From Vibrio sp. 10N.261.45.E2 (GTDB taxonomy: Bacteria > Pseudomonadota > Gammaproteobacteria > Enterobacterales > Vibrionaceae), in contig NZ_MCZZ01000123.1 of the NCBI RefSeq assembly GCF_002875705.1, forward strand, positions 69,184 to 133,183: a stretch of DNA of 64,000 nucleotides. The letters are read 5' to 3'. Shown piece after piece: positions 1-9,747 of this stretch. Made by a program: the position numbers and the translations under genes. Every line of letters begins with the position of its first letter. Position 1 is the first letter of the stretch. The notes below the pieces were generated by a model. That model had not been told where the DNA came from and made no database searches. It saw only the letters and a list, made by a program, of their open reading frames with translations.

Positions 1-19
1 TCTTCTCTCTTCTCTCTTC

Positions 20-72
20 TATACAGGTGTATACAGTACTTTTCTGTCAAAACTACTGTATACACCTGTATA
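20..72. promoter_or_regulatory. Paired inverted 19-bp LexA-like motifs
   Basis: Positions 20-38 and 54-72 are perfect reverse complements (TACTGTATACACCTGTATA), separated by 15 bp. Each copy carries the LexA half-site CTGTAT, but the other half is a direct rather than inverted repeat (CTGTATA-CAC-CTGTATA), so neither is a classical CTG-N10-CAG box. A minus-strand TTGACA (50-45) lies between them. This suggests a leftward SOS-type promoter for a gene outside the window. The repeat is seen; regulator and target are inferred. Confidence 0.5.
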
Positions 73-207
73 AAGCTCACATTTTTTCAACTTATGAGAC
101 AAAACAGCAAATTCAGTCAAATTTAATTTATTTAAAAATTTCAATAACTTAGCTAGATAACAACCATAACCCCCGGCAGAATCGTCCAATAATCCCGCAA
201 AAAACGC

Positions 208-248
208 TTGATCTTATAAGCAACTAAAACTACTGTATACACATACAG
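208..248 (+). promoter_or_regulatory. sulA promoter with overlapping LexA (SOS) box
   Basis: CTGTATACACATACAG at 233-248 fits CTG-N10-CAG, the LexA operator. It overlaps a -10 (TACTGT, 231-236) that stands 17 bp from a -35 TTGATC (208-213). The same arrangement is known for E. coli sulA. A ribosome site AAGGA (258-262) precedes the start by 7 nt. LexA would block polymerase until SOS induction. Confidence 0.85.
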
Positions 249-269
249 CATGTATATAAGGACAGCAAA

Positions 270-677
270 ATGATTCAAGCACACGTTAAAGCACAACACT
301 CTAGCCCGCTAGTTCACTGCGCATTTGCATCAGTTTCTCGTAAAAGCAAAAATTCAAACGAGGAAGCGTTATTTGCAAGAATGGCGTTGCTGTCCAATCA
401 ACATCAGTGGTTACTGTTTACGGCACAAACGCCAAGACCATCGGCAAAGCAACTGAAGCAACATAATGTATGCTGCGACCGCGTTATTCACATGAAAGCC
501 TCTCATCAAATGACGGAAGTTGAAACGGTCGAAAAAGCCATCCGCTCTAAGAATGCGAGTGCGATTGTTGCAAGTGCATCGATTGATCAGTTCAGCCAAC
601 AATACTTAAGAACACTAGGTATGCGCTTTCAATGTGAAGTGTTCTTTATAGATGCAAATTCAGAGCGTATTCACTAA
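270..677 (+). CDS. sulA: SOS cell division inhibitor SulA
   Basis: SulA is made during DNA damage and binds FtsZ, stopping Z-ring assembly until repair is complete; Lon then degrades it. The 135-residue protein shows the family core QWLLFTAQTPRPS (about residues 46-58), followed by the region with MKASHQMTEVETVEKAI and the SAIVASAS stretch of the RecA-like SulA fold. It is shorter than the 169-residue E. coli protein, mainly in the N-terminus. The start is fixed by AAGGA seven bases upstream. The LexA box over its promoter supports the call. It is monocistronic, with an imperfect terminator-like hairpin before purC. Confidence 0.88.
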   Translation: MIQAHVKAQHSSPLVHCAFASVSRKSKNSNEEALFARMALLSNQHQWLLFTAQTPRPSAKQLKQHNVCCDRVIHMKASHQMTEVETVEKAIRSKNASAIVASASIDQFSQQYLRTLGMRFQCEVFFIDANSERIH

Positions 678-743
678 ACCACCTTACTTAACAAATTAGC
701 TAACAAACATAGCTACAAAACACAGTCCAAATATACTGCCTTC

Positions 744-797
744 CCCTGCCCTACAATTCGCCAAATTTTTAGCGGATTGTTAGGTGGGGGTTTTTAT
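744..797 (+). terminator. Imperfect terminator after sulA
   Basis: An imperfect stem pairs CCCTACAATTCGC-like sequence with GCGGATTGTTAGG, and a GGGGGTTTTT run follows. It is bulged, so the efficiency is uncertain. Confidence 0.45.
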
Positions 798-811
798 TTA
801 AACAATAGATT

Positions 812-827
812 TAGCAATCGTTTGCTT
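812..827 (+). promoter_or_regulatory. PurR operator upstream of purC
   Basis: TAGCAATCGTTTGCTT matches the PurR consensus GCAA-N-CG-N-TT-N-C-N-T at all fixed core positions. It lies just upstream of a -10 TATAAT (856-861) with a weak -35 (833-838). Repression of purC by PurR with hypoxanthine or guanine is established in enterics and inferred here. Confidence 0.75.
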
Positions 828-927
828 TTTCTCTGGAAGCAAATAGTAGATTGGGTATAATGCCCGTCTAATCATGTGCACACCGCACTTCTCTGTATGA
901 CGTTTGATAAAAGATAGGAATGTCTAA

Positions 928-2031
928 ATGAGCCTTGCTGATCAAGTTCTTGCCGTAAATGATGACCTACCAATCCGTACTGATAAACCTGTCCACAGCG
1001 GCAAGGTTCGTTCAGTCTACTGGTTAACTGAAGAAGATAGCCAACGACTAATTAAAGAGAAAGGCTACGACGTAGCACCTGATGCGCCTCTGGCTATCAT
1101 GGTGATCAGTGACCGTATCTCTGCGTTTGATTGTATCTGGCGTGGTGAAGGTAATCTAAAAGGTGTCCCAGGTAAGGGAGCGGCTTTGAATGCTATCTCT
1201 AACCACTGGTTCAAATTGTTTAAAGACAACGGACTTGCTGACAGTCATATTCTTGATATCCCTCACCCGTTCGTATGGATTGTACAAAAAGCTCGCCCAG
1301 TCATGATCGAAGCGATTTGTCGTCAATACATCACAGGCTCTATGTGGCGTGCATACGCAAACGGCGAACGTGAATTCTGTGGTATCGAGATGCCTGAAGG
1401 CCTTGAGAAAGATAAGAAACTACCAGAGCTTCTAATCACGCCTTCTACTAAAGGGATTCTGAAAGGTATTCCTGGTGTCCCAGAAGCTGACGATGTGAAC
1501 ATCACACGTAACAACATCGAAGATAACTTCGCAGCATTTAACTTTACTCAAGCAAGTGACATCGCGCATTACGAGAAGCTTCTCAAAGAAGGCTTCAACG
1601 TCATCAGCCAAGCACTAGCGAAAGTAGATCAAACCTTTGTCGATACCAAGTTCGAGTTCGGCTACGTTAACGATGCTCAAGGTAAAGAAAAGCTTATCTA
1701 CATGGACGAAGTGGGTACTCCAGATTCATCTCGCATTTGGGATACTCAGGAATACAACAACGGCAACATCGTTGAGAATTCAAAAGAAGGCTTCCGTCAG
1801 TTCTTGCTTAACTACTTCCCTGATGCCGACATTCTTCTGAACAAAGAGCGTATGCCGGAACGTGAAGCACTAGCTCGTGACAATGAACTTCCACTGGACT
1901 CGCTAATGTCTCTGTCTCGCACTTACCTTGATATCGCAGCGAAAATCACAGGTGCGGAGATCGTACTGAGCGAAAATCCTAAGCAAGAGATCATCGATGT
2001 CCTACGCGCTGACTATGGTCTAATCGACTAG
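928..2031 (+). CDS. purC: SAICAR synthase PurC (long form)
   Basis: PurC joins aspartate to CAIR using ATP to make SAICAR, the eighth step of de novo purine synthesis. The 367-residue protein begins the SAICAR synthetase fold with [11 protein letters not shown] (about 23-33) and has [12 protein letters not shown] (about 60-71) and [14 protein letters not shown]. The metal- and nucleotide-site region [18 protein letters not shown] is near 255-272. It is about 130 residues longer than E. coli PurC (237), as in the long type of SAICAR synthase. AGGAA seven bases upstream supports the ATG. A PurR operator and a good -10 precede it and a strong terminator follows. Confidence 0.95.
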   Translation: MSLADQVLAVNDDLPIRTDKPVHSGKVRSVYWLTEEDSQRLIKEKGYDVAPDAPLAIMVISDRISAFDCIWRGEGNLKGVPGKGAALNAISNHWFKLFKDNGLADSHILDIPHPFVWIVQKARPVMIEAICRQYITGSMWRAYANGEREFCGIEMPEGLEKDKKLPELLITPSTKGILKGIPGVPEADDVNITRNNIEDNFAAFNFTQASDIAHYEKLLKEGFNVISQALAKVDQTFVDTKFEFGYVNDAQGKEKLIYMDEVGTPDSSRIWDTQEYNNGNIVENSKEGFRQFLLNYFPDADILLNKERMPEREALARDNELPLDSLMSLSRTYLDIAAKITGAEIVLSENPKQEIIDVLRADYGLID

Positions 2032-2083
2032 TGACTTATTTGCTCAAGATAAAGAGCTAGTAAACACAAACTTTAGATACTAA

Positions 2084-2107
2084 AAGGGCCTCAGTATGGA
2101 GGCCCTT
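2084..2107. terminator. Terminator after purC
   Basis: AAGGGCCTC (2084-2092) pairs perfectly with GAGGCCCTT (2099-2107) around a 6-nt loop. It lies between convergent genes and may serve both; T-tracts are short on either side. Confidence 0.75.
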
Positions 2108-2158
2108 CTTACGTGTACGTTTTGCTATTCCTTGAGAGAGGTAATAGACGAAATGAAG

Positions 2159-2536
2159 TTACAGCCTAATAGTGAACTCTTCTCCAGAATTACCCGCAAT
2201 CACTAAATGACTGCGCGATTCAATATACTCGATTTGCTCTTCTTCAAGAGAATATGGCATAACCACTTTGAGCTCATTGATCCCTTCTAGCTTCGCGAGC
2301 TTGAGTAAGGTAACAATATTCGACTCATCACTTTTACGCGTCGACATTGATTTCAATGCCATCTGCCATAAACGATCTTCAGGGCTTGCTAACTCTTTGA
2401 TGCTATCTCGCCAGACGGTACTAAATACCGGCGCAATTGTGGTGAGCGCTTCCAGAAAAGTCCATTTTTTACTGCATGAGGCGCCAAGAAATGTTGTGTA
2501 ATCAAACTCTACACGCGTCTCTTCCTGTTTATCCAT
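2159..2536 (-). CDS. Hypothetical 125-residue acidic protein
   Basis: I do not recognise a family. The product (MDKQEETRVEFDYTTF...) is soluble and acidic, with no signal peptide or membrane span. Its C-terminal third alternates predicted strand and helix (INELKVVMPYSLEEEQIEYIES, SHLVIAGNSGEEFTIRL). I chose the ATG at 2536 rather than the GTG 15 bases further upstream because GGGGGA sits just before the ATG and nothing resembling a ribosome site precedes the GTG. It converges on purC across a shared hairpin. Coding use and codon bias look like the neighbours, so it is probably real. Confidence 0.7.
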   Translation of the reverse strand: MDKQEETRVEFDYTTFLGASCSKKWTFLEALTTIAPVFSTVWRDSIKELASPEDRLWQMALKSMSTRKSDESNIVTLLKLAKLEGINELKVVMPYSLEEEQIEYIESRSHLVIAGNSGEEFTIRL

Positions 2537-2739
2537 GATGTCCCCCGACACTTTGGCAACACAATATGCTCAATATCTATCAACTCTTTCGTTATAGCAA
2601 TAGGATATAGAAGAATAGTCTTTTATGACCTTTTGATTGGTTAAAAAGGCATATAAAAATCAATTTTGTAACAAAATAAGCACCGAAAAATCATATATGC
2701 ACCTATTTGATTAATATTTTAGAGATAAAAGTTATCCAT

Positions 2740-5118
2740 CTATTTGATATCAATGATTCGGCTCGCTTTTTTGTACTGAATACGCCAACCAGACCATGTC
2801 GGTAGTTCCCAACGTTTTGGCGATAACTTACGGCTACCCGATTGATAGTGAACGTAAATCAGCTTTCTTGCGGGCAAGTATTCTACATCGAGTTGCAAAT
2901 CGGCAAGGCTCAATGTAAATGGGTATTTCTCAGAAAACTCCCCATAGAGCCAAGTTGGAATGCCATCAAACGGGATGTCTTCATGTTCAAACATTTCCAA
3001 CTCGCTGACATCCGTCACACCTAACACTTCAAGCTGTTCTATAAACCATAGCTCAAAGTTCATTTGGTCAATTTCTGGTGTGTGTTGGACTTGTTCATCG
3101 AGGCCAAGTTTCACATACAACTGCCAATGTTTGATTTCTTGAGTTCGAGCCTCTACGAAACCAGGAAGCTGAACACCGCTTACCACAAGATCAACGATTG
3201 GCTTCAATGACAACTGACCTTCAGCCACAACCTGCTTAGTCGTAATCGTGCGACCAGCGTACACCAGCGCCATTTCGGTAAATACGCCATCTTCATTTAC
3301 TATGGTTTCGCCTTGTTCCCACTCTCCTAGTTCAGCATCAATGATAAGCTCAAGAGGAATTGGTGCTGTGACGGTCGCTAAGGTCAGTGTTTGCTTAACG
3401 CCTCTTCCCGGCAAACTATGAGTATCAAGCACCAACATCGCTTGTGCACTGTCCGGGAAACGATTCTGACGACCAAGTACCGCCTCTAACACTCCATTGG
3501 CAAACGCTTCTTTCCGTTTCAGTCGTCGCACAAATACCAGCTCAGGGTGCAGGTTCATAACCATCTTAAGCAGTTCAATGCGTTGGAAACGTGATGCGAC
3601 TTCTAGCTGAGGAAGTTCAAACACCTCTCGCATTTGCTTAGCCAGCCCTTGTGCTTCATTCAATGCCTGTTGGTCGATGTCCAAATGCGGATATTCGCGA
3701 CCACGCACAATCTGAATCAGCAGGCTTAAATCGCCCCCTTCTTTCTCTTGTTGCGCGAGCGCTTCTAGATATTCTGCATTATTCGGTAATTGATAGAGCC
3801 GTGCAGGAACGGACAGCGCCGCGGTGAGATCCACCATCGCTTCTTTAAGTGCTTTGGTTTTAGTTCGAGTAACAATATCGGCATACAAAGCGTCAATCGG
3901 CAACGGATACAGCTTCTTGCCATGCTCGGTAATTTGATGGTCCGTATTGATCGCTTCCATCGTCAGCAAGGTTTGAGTGGCACTGTTTAGTGATTTTTCA
4001 GGAATAGGATCGAGGAAAGACAGACTCTCAAGCGGAGTACCACAACATGCCGCCGCCAACATAGGTTCGGTCAGTTCTTCACGCTGAAGTTCAGGAGGCG
4101 TAACCAACTCCAACGCCGCATGTTCGCCATACAGACGAACACAGACACCATCCATTACCCTGCCCGCACGACCTGCGCGTTGTTTGGCGCTAGCGCGTGA
4201 TATGGATTTCAACATCAAGGTAGTTCTGCCGTTGCGTTGAACGGTGCGTCTTTCTAGTCCTGAATCTATCACCACACCAATATCAGGAATGGTTAGCGAG
4301 GTTTCAGCAACATTGGTGGCAAGGATGACCTTTCTCAAGCCATTAGTTTCTGTATCCATGTTACGACCAGCGAGTGCTATATCTCGCTCCTTATCACTGA
4401 CCGATGCATGCAATTTAACGACTTGGATATCTGGATTTTTCGCCAAGGCTTGTTCGCATTGCACAATCTCTTTTTTACCCGGCAGAAAAACCAACATGTC
4501 GCCAATAGATGCGATCAGTTGATGATTCACTTCTTCCGCTATACGTTGCTCTAGATGTCGACTGTCTGGCAGTGTTCTGGATTCATTCGCTCGGTGTTGA
4601 ATGTCAACCTGATAAGTTCGACCCTCACAGCTTATTCGATTCGCCCCCAAATACTGAGCAAGACGCTCACCCTCTATGGTTGCTGATGTAATCACCAAAC
4701 GATGACTCGCTTTTTGCTTAAGAATGGCCACCAGCAGATCGATGTCCCACCGTCTCTCATGAAACTCATCCACCACGATCACATCAAAACCAGCGAGTCC
4801 ATCTTCTGATAACCAACGCAACGCGATACCGGGAGTCACAAAAACAACGTTAGTTTGCTCGTTATATTCCGATTCAAGCTTAATTGCATAGCCAATTTTA
4901 GAACCCAGCTTTTCACCCGATTGTTGCGCTAAATATTTCGCAAGTGACGTACAAGCAATTCTTCTCGGTTCCACCACCAAAACACGTCCATGTTCAGACG
5001 CCCAAATTGGCAATCGCGTTGATTTACCTGATCCAGTTTCAGCTTCTACAACGAGGTGAGAATCGGCGATCTGTTGATGGAAAGTACTTTGATAGCTATC
5101 GATGGGAAGTTGAGACAT
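2740..5118 (-). CDS. DEAH-box (DEFH) ATP-dependent helicase, HrpB-like
   Basis: The 792-residue protein is a superfamily 2 helicase of the bacterial HrpA/HrpB branch. Visible motifs, in order, are Walker A GSGKST (29-34), DEFH in place of DEAH (117-120), SAT (145-147), LATNVAETSLTIP, and QRAGRAGR, followed by the ratchet/HA2-type region and a C-terminal extension. E. coli HrpB is 809 residues and also carries DEFHER. The pattern of motifs supports HrpB-like, but the C-terminus is divergent, so a Vibrio paralogue rather than the orthologue is possible. The substrate is unknown; RNA unwinding is inferred from family. It is divergent from maeA. Confidence 0.8.
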   Translation of the reverse strand: MSQLPIDSYQSTFHQQIADSHLVVEAETGSGKSTRLPIWASEHGRVLVVEPRRIACTSLAKYLAQQSGEKLGSKIGYAIKLESEYNEQTNVVFVTPGIALRWLSEDGLAGFDVIVVDEFHERRWDIDLLVAILKQKASHRLVITSATIEGERLAQYLGANRISCEGRTYQVDIQHRANESRTLPDSRHLEQRIAEEVNHQLIASIGDMLVFLPGKKEIVQCEQALAKNPDIQVVKLHASVSDKERDIALAGRNMDTETNGLRKVILATNVAETSLTIPDIGVVIDSGLERRTVQRNGRTTLMLKSISRASAKQRAGRAGRVMDGVCVRLYGEHAALELVTPPELQREELTEPMLAAACCGTPLESLSFLDPIPEKSLNSATQTLLTMEAINTDHQITEHGKKLYPLPIDALYADIVTRTKTKALKEAMVDLTAALSVPARLYQLPNNAEYLEALAQQEKEGGDLSLLIQIVRGREYPHLDIDQQALNEAQGLAKQMREVFELPQLEVASRFQRIELLKMVMNLHPELVFVRRLKRKEAFANGVLEAVLGRQNRFPDSAQAMLVLDTHSLPGRGVKQTLTLATVTAPIPLELIIDAELGEWEQGETIVNEDGVFTEMALVYAGRTITTKQVVAEGQLSLKPIVDLVVSGVQLPGFVEARTQEIKHWQLYVKLGLDEQVQHTPEIDQMNFELWFIEQLEVLGVTDVSELEMFEHEDIPFDGIPTWLYGEFSEKYPFTLSLADLQLDVEYLPARKLIYVHYQSGSRKLSPKRWELPTWSGWRIQYKKASRIIDIK

Positions 5119-5302
5119 AAAAAGAGAGAGCCGCGAAAAAATGTGAGCAAAGTATAACGAATTATGGCGTTCAAATTCGATAAGAGTGGGAGATGACTAA
5201 GAATATCATTTTGTTTGCTCAGATCGGAGGGAAACTATTTACAATTGAATAACTAAACCGTTATCATTTTTCAGTTACCCTTTCTCCCATATTAGGCATC
5301 CA

Positions 5303-6991
5303 ATGAACAACGATAAACGCCCTCTATATATCCCTTATGCTGGTCCTGCTCTACTTAGTACACCTCTTCTAAACAAAGGCAGCGCATTCTCTGCTGAAGA
5401 GCGCAGTTCTTTCAACCTTGAAGGTTTGTTACCGGAAACAACCGAAACGATCCAAGAGCAAGTAGGACGTGCATACAAACAATATTGTAACTTCGAAAGT
5501 GATATGGATAAGCATATCTACCTTCGTAACATCCAAGACACTAATGAAACGCTTTTTTATCGTTTAGTTCAAAACCACATCTCTGAAATGATGCCTATCA
5601 TTTACACGCCAACGGTTGGCGCAGCATGTGAGAACTTCTCAAATATTTACCGTCGTGGCCGTGGTCTGTTTATCTCTTACCCGAACCGCGATCGTATCGA
5701 TGATCTACTGAATAATGCGACAAACCACAATGTTAAAGTCATCGTGGTTACGGATGGTGAGCGCATTCTTGGTTTGGGAGACCAAGGTATCGGTGGCATG
5801 GGTATTCCAATCGGTAAACTAGCACTTTACACAGCGTGTGGCGGCATCAGCCCAGCATACATGCTACCAATCGTGCTAGATGTGGGTACAAACAACCCTC
5901 AACGTCTTGCAGATCCAATGTACATGGGTTGGCGTCACCCTCGTATCACAGGTGCTGATTACGATGCATTCGTTGAAGAGTTCATTCAAGCGGTTCAACG
6001 TCGTTGGCCTGATGCTCTAGTTCAGTTCGAAGATTTCGCACAAAAGAACGCAATGCCACTGCTTGAACGCTACAAAGATCGCATCTGTTGTTTCAACGAT
6101 GATATCCAAGGTACAGCAGCAGTAACCGTAGGTTCTCTACTTGCAGCATGTAAGGCAGCAAACAGCAAACTGTCAGATCAACGTATCACCTTCTTGGGTG
6201 CGGGTTCTGCAGGTTGTGGTATCGCGGAAGCTATCATTGCTCAAATGGTGTCTGAAGGTATCAGCGATGCACAAGCACGCTCTCAAGTTTACATGGTTGA
6301 CCGTTGGGGCTTACTACAGGAAGGCATGCAGAACCTGCTTGATTTCCAACAGCGCCTAGTTCAAACCAACGCGAATACTAAAGATTGGGAAAGCGATGGC
6401 ACTGGCTTCTCACTACTAGACGTTGTTCGCCACGCTAAACCAACGGTATTGGTTGGTGTATCTGGTGCACCGGGCCTATTCAGCAAAGAAGTGATCAAAG
6501 AGATGAACCTTCACTGCGAACGCCCTATCGTGTTCCCTCTATCGAACCCAACTAGCCGTGTTGAAGCAACACCAAACGACATCATTCGTTGGACTGATGG
6601 CCAAGCACTTGTTGCAACAGGTAGCCCATTTGAGCCAGTGGTTCACAACGGCACAACTTACCCAATCGCTCAGTGTAACAACAGCTACATCTTCCCAGGT
6701 ATTGGCCTTGGTGTACTAGCTGTGAACGCTTCACGCATCACTGACGAAATGCTAATGGAATCAAGCCGTGCGCTTGCAACGTGTTCTCCATTAGCCATCA
6801 ATGGTACAGGTGCTCTACTTCCACCATTGGAAGAGATCCACACGGTATCTAAGAAGATTGCTTTTGCTGTGGGCAAGAAAGCGATTGAACAAGGTGTTGC
6901 ACTAGAGATCACTGAAGAAGCACTACAACAAGCGATTGACCAGCACTTCTGGCAGCCGGTTTACCGTCGCTACAAGCGTACTGCATTCTAA
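5303..6991 (+). CDS. maeA: NAD-dependent malic enzyme
   Basis: This enzyme oxidatively decarboxylates malate to pyruvate with NAD+, linking the TCA cycle to gluconeogenesis and pyruvate supply. The 562 residues match E. coli MaeA (565) in length. Characteristic stretches include [17 protein letters not shown] (malic N domain, about 96-112), [20 protein letters not shown], the metal-binding region FEDFAQKNA...CFNDDIQGT, and the NAD-binding [15 protein letters not shown]. It stands alone between the divergent helicase gene and a perfect terminator. Confidence 0.95.
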   Translation: MNNDKRPLYIPYAGPALLSTPLLNKGSAFSAEERSSFNLEGLLPETTETIQEQVGRAYKQYCNFESDMDKHIYLRNIQDTNETLFYRLVQNHISEMMPIIYTPTVGAACENFSNIYRRGRGLFISYPNRDRIDDLLNNATNHNVKVIVVTDGERILGLGDQGIGGMGIPIGKLALYTACGGISPAYMLPIVLDVGTNNPQRLADPMYMGWRHPRITGADYDAFVEEFIQAVQRRWPDALVQFEDFAQKNAMPLLERYKDRICCFNDDIQGTAAVTVGSLLAACKAANSKLSDQRITFLGAGSAGCGIAEAIIAQMVSEGISDAQARSQVYMVDRWGLLQEGMQNLLDFQQRLVQTNANTKDWESDGTGFSLLDVVRHAKPTVLVGVSGAPGLFSKEVIKEMNLHCERPIVFPLSNPTSRVEATPNDIIRWTDGQALVATGSPFEPVVHNGTTYPIAQCNNSYIFPGIGLGVLAVNASRITDEMLMESSRALATCSPLAINGTGALLPPLEEIHTVSKKIAFAVGKKAIEQGVALEITEEALQQAIDQHFWQPVYRRYKRTAF

Positions 6992-7027
6992 TAGAGCGTA
7001 CTTATTCTCAAATACCTCTCTAACAAG

Positions 7028-7057
7028 AGCCTCTGCCATTGCAGGGGCTTTTTTCTT
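7028..7057 (+). terminator. Terminator after maeA
   Basis: AGCCTCTGC (7028-7036) pairs with GCAGGGGCT (7041-7049) with one G-U pair and a CATT loop, followed by TTTTTTC. Confidence 0.9.
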
Positions 7058-7152
7058 TACACTGACTTGTCTTTTTAACTGATTTTTCTCATTTTTATTT
7101 GGTATTATCGAGCACTCAAAAATTAATGCTCAGTCAAAGGACCATACCGAGA

Positions 7153-7953
7153 GTGAAATTTGATTCTCACATTATCCGTAGCTACCTAAAAACAGCTTAC
7201 AAAAAGCTGCAAGGTTTTCTGTTTGGCGCTTTCCTCGTGTTCTTAGTAGCCAGCGCTGCGGTTATTGCGATCGATTATTGGGTTTCATGGCAAGCGGAAG
7301 ATCGCATCATCTACGATATTGATGAAGTGCCCGAGCTTGAGGTCGCCGTTGTACTTGGCACAAGCAAATATTTGGGTCGAACACTTAACGACTATTACAA
7401 GCACCGAATCGAAGCCGCGATTGAGCTGTTCGATCGTGAAAAAGTGGACCAATTTCTACTGAGTGGCGATAACGCTCATCGCTCTTACAATGAGCCTTGG
7501 ACGATGAAACGTGACCTGTTAAAAGCGGGCGTCCCCGAAGAACGCATCAATCTCGATTATGCGGGGTTCAGAACCTTAGACTCGATTGTTCGCGCCAAAA
7601 AGATATTCGACACCGATAACTTCCTGATCATCACCCAGAAGTTCCACTGTGAACGAGCATTGTTTATCGCCAATTCTTACGATATTCACGCGCAATGTTT
7701 AGCCGTTTCAGGACCAACCCATCATTCAGGAACCTCAATACGTTTACGTGAAGTGTTTGCGCGTACCAAAGCATTCCTTGATCTGTACATTATGGGAACA
7801 ACACCAAAGTTCCTTGGCCCTAAAGAGCCAATTCAACCAAGCCCAAAACCGGAACTATTACCGATTCCAAACCCTATTGCTGACCCCACTACAAACCCAG
7901 TTGTAGACCCTAAAGCAAACCCGATTACAGACCCAATAGAGTCCGATGTGTAG
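7153..7953 (+). CDS. sanA: SanA-like inner-membrane DUF218 protein
   Basis: E. coli SanA helps keep the envelope barrier and, at high temperature, excludes vancomycin. The match is close: AVVLGTSKYLGRTLNDYYKHRI, LLSGDNAHRSYNEPWTMKRDL, LDYAGFRTLDSIVRA and ITQKFHCERALFIA. An N-terminal span (about 14-36) anchors it, with the DUF218 domain outside. I chose GTG at 7153: AAAGGA lies upstream, and a likely -10 (TATTAT, 7103-7108) leaves no room for a ribosome site before the ATG at 7126; that ATG would add nine residues. The C-terminus is odd: about 40 residues rich in Pro, Asn and Asp with an NPxxDPxxNP-like repeat. Confidence 0.85.
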   Translation: MKFDSHIIRSYLKTAYKKLQGFLFGAFLVFLVASAAVIAIDYWVSWQAEDRIIYDIDEVPELEVAVVLGTSKYLGRTLNDYYKHRIEAAIELFDREKVDQFLLSGDNAHRSYNEPWTMKRDLLKAGVPEERINLDYAGFRTLDSIVRAKKIFDTDNFLIITQKFHCERALFIANSYDIHAQCLAVSGPTHHSGTSIRLREVFARTKAFLDLYIMGTTPKFLGPKEPIQPSPKPELLPIPNPIADPTTNPVVDPKANPITDPIESDV

Positions 7954-7968
7954 AAAACTACACATTTT
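7946..7968 (+). terminator. Terminator overlapping the sanA stop codon
   Basis: ATGTGTAG (7946-7953) pairs with CTACACAT (7958-7965) around AAAA, then TTTG. The TAG stop is the last triplet of the 5' arm, so the stem includes the end of the gene. Confidence 0.6.
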
Positions 7969-8093
7969 GAATTTGTTGCCTCACACTTCCCCATTGTTAA
8001 GCAAAAACACACCAACACTCCTTTGTTAACTTGAGTAACATTCTTCCAACAAAGTCTGACCCTACATCAAGCTATATACCTCGAAAATAATAA

Positions 8094-8115
8094 GCACCAC
8101 TCAATGAAGTGGTGC
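8094..8115 (+). other. Leader hairpin ahead of the DASS carrier gene
   Basis: GCACCAC (8094-8100) pairs with GTGGTGC (8109-8115) around an 8-nt loop, 35 bp before the start codon. No T-run follows, so it looks like a 5' leader stem rather than a terminator. Function unknown. Confidence 0.5.
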
Positions 8116-8150
8116 ACCAATACAACGAGGATAAACAAAAGGAGCGCCTT

Positions 8151-9521
8151 ATGACGGCACTTGTTACTACACTGAAACACTGGTTGTTTACCCGCAACAG
8201 CATGATATTAATTGGTAATTTCACGCTATTTGCTGTTTTGCTCAATACCCTGCCATTCGAAGCGCAAGTGAATACGGGTTTAAGTATTCTCGTATTCGTT
8301 GCCATTCTATGGTTAACAGAAGCAATTCACGTCAGCATCACCGCTTTGCTCGTTCCCCTATTGGCTGTCTTGTTTGGTGTATTCAACACGCCCGCTGCGC
8401 TGGCTAACTTTTCGAACCCAATCATCTTCTTGTTCATGGGTGGCTTTGCATTAGCAGCCGCACTCAACAAGCAAGAGTTAGATAAAGCGATTGCTGACAA
8501 AGTGCTGCTAATAGCAAAAGGCAGAATGTCAGTAGCTGTATTCATGTTGTTCGGTGTGAGTGCTGGCTTATCTATGTGGATCTCAAACACAGCAACCACA
8601 GCAATGATGCTTCCTCTTGTTCTTGGCATCATGAACAAGGTCGACCAACGTGAAGACCGCAACACGTACGTGTTCGTGCTGCTAGGTATTGCTTACTGTG
8701 CGTCAATCGGTGGTATCGCAACCTTGGTTGGTAGCCCACCAAACGCAATTGCAGCGGCAGAAGTTGGCTTGAGCTTCACAGAATGGATGGCACTTGGCCT
8801 ACCTATCTCAATGATCTTACTGCCAATCGCGATGATTATTCTTTATGTGATGACTAAGCCTAAGCTTGACCACAAATTCGAGCTAGACCATGCACCTGTT
8901 GAGTGGACAAACAGCAAGAAAATCACGCTGTCTATCTTCCTTCTAACCGTGACTCTATGGATATTCGGTAAGCCAATCAACGCAATGATCGGCGGTTTCT
9001 CTAAATTCGATAGCTTAGTTGCAATTGGTGCGATTGTACTGCTTGGCGCTTCTAGAGCTGTGGAATGGAAAGATGTTGAGAAGACAACCGACTGGGGTGT
9101 TCTTATCCTGTTCGGTGGTGGTATCTGTTTGAGTAACATTCTTAAAGCGACAGGCACTAGCGTATTCCTAGCACACTCACTAAGTGGCTTCTTAGAAACA
9201 GCAGGCGTTCTTCTTACGATTCTAGCCGTGGTTGCATTCGTGGTATTCCTAACGGAATTTGCGAGTAACACAGCGAGTGCTGCACTGCTTGTTCCTGTAT
9301 TCGCGACGATTGCTGAAGCTCTAGGTATGTCTCCGGTTATCTTGTCTGCATTGATTGCGGTTGCCGCGTCTTGTGCCTTCATGTTGCCAGTAGCAACACC
9401 ACCTAACGCAATCGTGTTTGGCTCGGGTCACATCAAGCAAAAAGAGATGATGCGAATTGGTATGGTATTGAACCTAGTTTGTATCCTAGTACTGACTCTG
9501 TTCGCTTGGATCTTCTGGTAA
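8151..9521 (+). CDS. DASS-family sodium:carboxylate symporter (VcINDY-like)
   Basis: This is an inner-membrane divalent anion:sodium symporter (SLC13/DASS), likely carrying C4-dicarboxylates such as succinate. The 456 residues form about 11 membrane segments. The two signature SNT motifs of the family's binding site are visible: [13 protein letters not shown] (about 140-152) and [13 protein letters not shown] (about 364-376). The paired GSPPNAI and [12 protein letters not shown] loops are also present. AAAGGAG seven bases before the ATG at 8151 fixes the start and excludes a GTG 42 bases upstream. Succinate as substrate is inferred from V. cholerae INDY. Confidence 0.9.
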   Translation: MTALVTTLKHWLFTRNSMILIGNFTLFAVLLNTLPFEAQVNTGLSILVFVAILWLTEAIHVSITALLVPLLAVLFGVFNTPAALANFSNPIIFLFMGGFALAAALNKQELDKAIADKVLLIAKGRMSVAVFMLFGVSAGLSMWISNTATTAMMLPLVLGIMNKVDQREDRNTYVFVLLGIAYCASIGGIATLVGSPPNAIAAAEVGLSFTEWMALGLPISMILLPIAMIILYVMTKPKLDHKFELDHAPVEWTNSKKITLSIFLLTVTLWIFGKPINAMIGGFSKFDSLVAIGAIVLLGASRAVEWKDVEKTTDWGVLILFGGGICLSNILKATGTSVFLAHSLSGFLETAGVLLTILAVVAFVVFLTEFASNTASAALLVPVFATIAEALGMSPVILSALIAVAASCAFMLPVATPPNAIVFGSGHIKQKEMMRIGMVLNLVCILVLTLFAWIFW

Positions 9522-9554
9522 GCACGAACGCCTTTTAGCAAATGCTCCAACTGA

Positions 9555-9645
9555 ACTGGCTGCAGCTCCCCCGCTGAACCAGTATAAAAATGCCCGCCCA
9601 GCTAACAAGATCTGCTCTACTGGCAGAAATGACTGAACGGGCATT
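9555..9645 (+). other. Run of hairpins downstream of the DASS gene
   Basis: Two independent structures precede the terminator at 9674. The first is ACTGG (9555-9559) with CCAGT (9579-9583), enclosing CAGC/GCTG. The second is AATGCCCG (9589-9596) with CGGGCATT (9638-9645), enclosing TCTGC/GCAGA. Together with the terminator they could be a 3'-UTR-derived small RNA. No promoter is evident. Confidence 0.35.
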
Positions 9646-9673
9646 TAAAAACAATAAAACGCTTTTCCCTTTT

Positions 9674-9696
9674 GGTGGCCTCGCGCCACCTTTTTT
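9674..9696 (+). terminator. Terminator after the DASS gene region
   Basis: GGTGGC (9674-9679) pairs with GCCACC (9685-9690) around CTCGC, followed by TTTTTTG. Confidence 0.85.
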
Positions 9697-9747
9697 GTTT
9701 TGGCTTGGCTATTATCGAACCGCTCATCACTTTTCAGAACAACAGCA

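Noticed and set aside
1..20. TCTTCTC microsatellite at the window start as a phase-variable tract
   Set aside because: The run is short and imperfect and no reading frame spans it within the window.
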